From NCBI GenBank assembly GCA_031268615.1, contig JAIRWZ010000152.1, positions 1 through 5,489 of the forward strand: 5,489 bases of DNA, read 5' to 3'. Origin of the DNA: Actinomycetes bacterium. Lineage in GTDB: Bacteria; Actinomycetota; Coriobacteriia; WRKU01; WQUG01. The position numbers and the translations under genes were made by a program. The notes under the pieces were generated by a model that was not told the origin of the DNA, did no database searches, and was given only the letters and a program-made list of their open reading frames with translations. This document shows, one piece after another, positions 4,856-5,489 of the stretch. The first letter of the stretch is position 1. Each line of letters opens with the position of its first letter.

Positions 4856-5489
4856 GCCGCTGGACGGTCAGCGTAAGCAGCGGTGATGACACCTTGGTTG
4901 TGGGGCAACTGTTTACCCACCAGCGTCGTGAACGCATGAGTTCCTCTTTCCGCTACGAACCCGGCTGGCTTGCTGCGCCACAAGCATATGCGTTAGAACC
5001 GGCGATGTCTCTGTCAGCTGGTGATTACGCCGTTTCGCGGGGTCTACCGCGCAGTATCCGCGATGCAGCGCCGGATCGTTGGGGGCGCAATCTGATTGAA
5101 AAACGCCTGCGGGCGCAATGGGCAGCTGCGGGGGATTTTCCCCGCAGGGTGACTGAATTGGATTATTTGCTGGGGGTATCTGACCATACGCGGCAAGGCG
5201 CTTTGCGTTTTTCCCTCGCGGACGGGCCGTTTCTGGCGGAGGGTCAGGAGATACCGAAACTAGTAGCCTTGCCAAAACTGCTGGCGGCATCGCGTCGGGT
5301 TGCGATGAACAATTTGTCTGGTGACGCTGGCGGTGCCGTGATTCAGACGGATGGTGCGGCAGCGATGGCAGCGGTAAAAACCCTGCTGGACGCTGGTACC
5401 GCATCGCTGGGCGGCGCGCGACCAAAAGCAGCCCTTGAAATAGATGGACATCTCTTCATCGCCAAGTTCCCCCATCCCGCCGACCGCTG
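4852..5489 (+). CDS. hipA: HipA-type serine/threonine kinase toxin (N-terminal part)
   Basis: 212 complete codons from the ATG at 4852, running off the window end; HipA is about 410-440 residues, so roughly the N-terminal half is present. Visible features are VGQLF (17-21), RERMSSSFRYEPGWL (26-40) and LPRSIRDAAPDRWGRNLI (65-82), the N-terminal HipA domain. LLGVSDHTRQGALRF (106-120) follows, then GTASLGGARPKAAL (182-195), which aligns with the SVAGAQEKTAL loop of E. coli HipA and places Ser185 at the autophosphorylated Ser150. AKF (204-206) supplies the probable ATP-binding lysine, Lys205. Known HipA phosphorylates glutamyl-tRNA synthetase, and other family members target other tRNA synthetases, slowing translation and causing dormancy. 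The target here is unknown. The catalytic Asp and Mg-binding motifs would lie downstream, so intactness cannot be judged. The ATGA overlap with hipB implies translational coupling. Confidence 0.9.
   Translation, partial: MSRWTVSVSSGDDTLVVGQLFTHQRRERMSSSFRYEPGWLAAPQAYALEPAMSLSAGDYAVSRGLPRSIRDAAPDRWGRNLIEKRLRAQWAAAGDFPRRVTELDYLLGVSDHTRQGALRFSLADGPFLAEGQEIPKLVALPKLLAASRRVAMNNLSGDAGGAVIQTDGAAAMAAVKTLLDAGTASLGGARPKAALEIDGHLFIAKFPHPADR

Noticed and set aside
4913..5425. 170-codon open frame on the - strand under hipA
   Set aside because: The + strand here encodes clear HipA motifs; the antisense frame is Pro/Arg-rich, as expected for a shadow of a GC-rich gene.
1..5489. CRISPR array, tRNA, rRNA, insertion sequence or recombinase gene
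   Set aside because: No regularly spaced repeats, no RNA gene signatures and no transposase or integrase motifs were seen on either strand.

Overview
This is a bacterial chromosomal window of moderate to fairly high G+C. All five well-supported genes lie on the + strand. The taxon cannot be fixed from the sequence. The style of the AroQ fragment and the flavoprotein reminds me of anaerobic, possibly gut-associated bacteria, but that is a weak impression. Gene junctions are tight (TGATG, GTGA and ATGA overlaps), with short terminator-like hairpins at two borders.

Layout. Positions 1-307 hold the C-terminal two thirds of type II 3-dehydroquinate dehydratase (aroQ, shikimate pathway). A stop/start overlap leads into a 190-residue orphan Ntn-hydrolase of the HslV/proteasome type (307-879) whose second residue is the expected threonine nucleophile. 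The 224-base intergenic region 880-1103 is unusually structured. It has a 24-base sequence (901-924), a terminator-like hairpin with a T7 tract (932-957), a near-perfect inverted copy of the same sequence (971-993), and a two-codon mini-ORF directly against the next start. Then comes a 706-residue membrane-anchored protein made of two tandem PstS-like periplasmic-binding domains (1104-3224). It overlaps a 392-residue FAD-dependent oxidoreductase of the geranylgeranyl-reductase/FixC-like superfamily (3221-4399), followed by a terminator. After an AT-rich promoter region with palindromes (4440-4555) comes a HipB-type antitoxin (4556-4855) and a HipA-type kinase toxin (from 4852, cut by the window end).

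The most notable feature is the 24-base sequence. It occurs three times: twice as an exact direct repeat that brackets the PstS-like gene and its leader, and once inverted. The downstream copy supplies the stop codon of the PstS-like gene and the start codon with the first residues of the flavoprotein. This suggests that the PstS-like gene is a removable or inserted cassette in front of the flavoprotein gene. Alternatively, the repeats may act in RNA-level control of flavoprotein translation. Both are inferences. No recombinase or transposase is visible in the window.

Functionally the window is a housekeeping edge (aroQ) followed by accessory genes: an orphan protease-like protein, a solute-binding/redox pair and a toxin-antitoxin module. 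I see no direct evidence that these accessory genes form one pathway.
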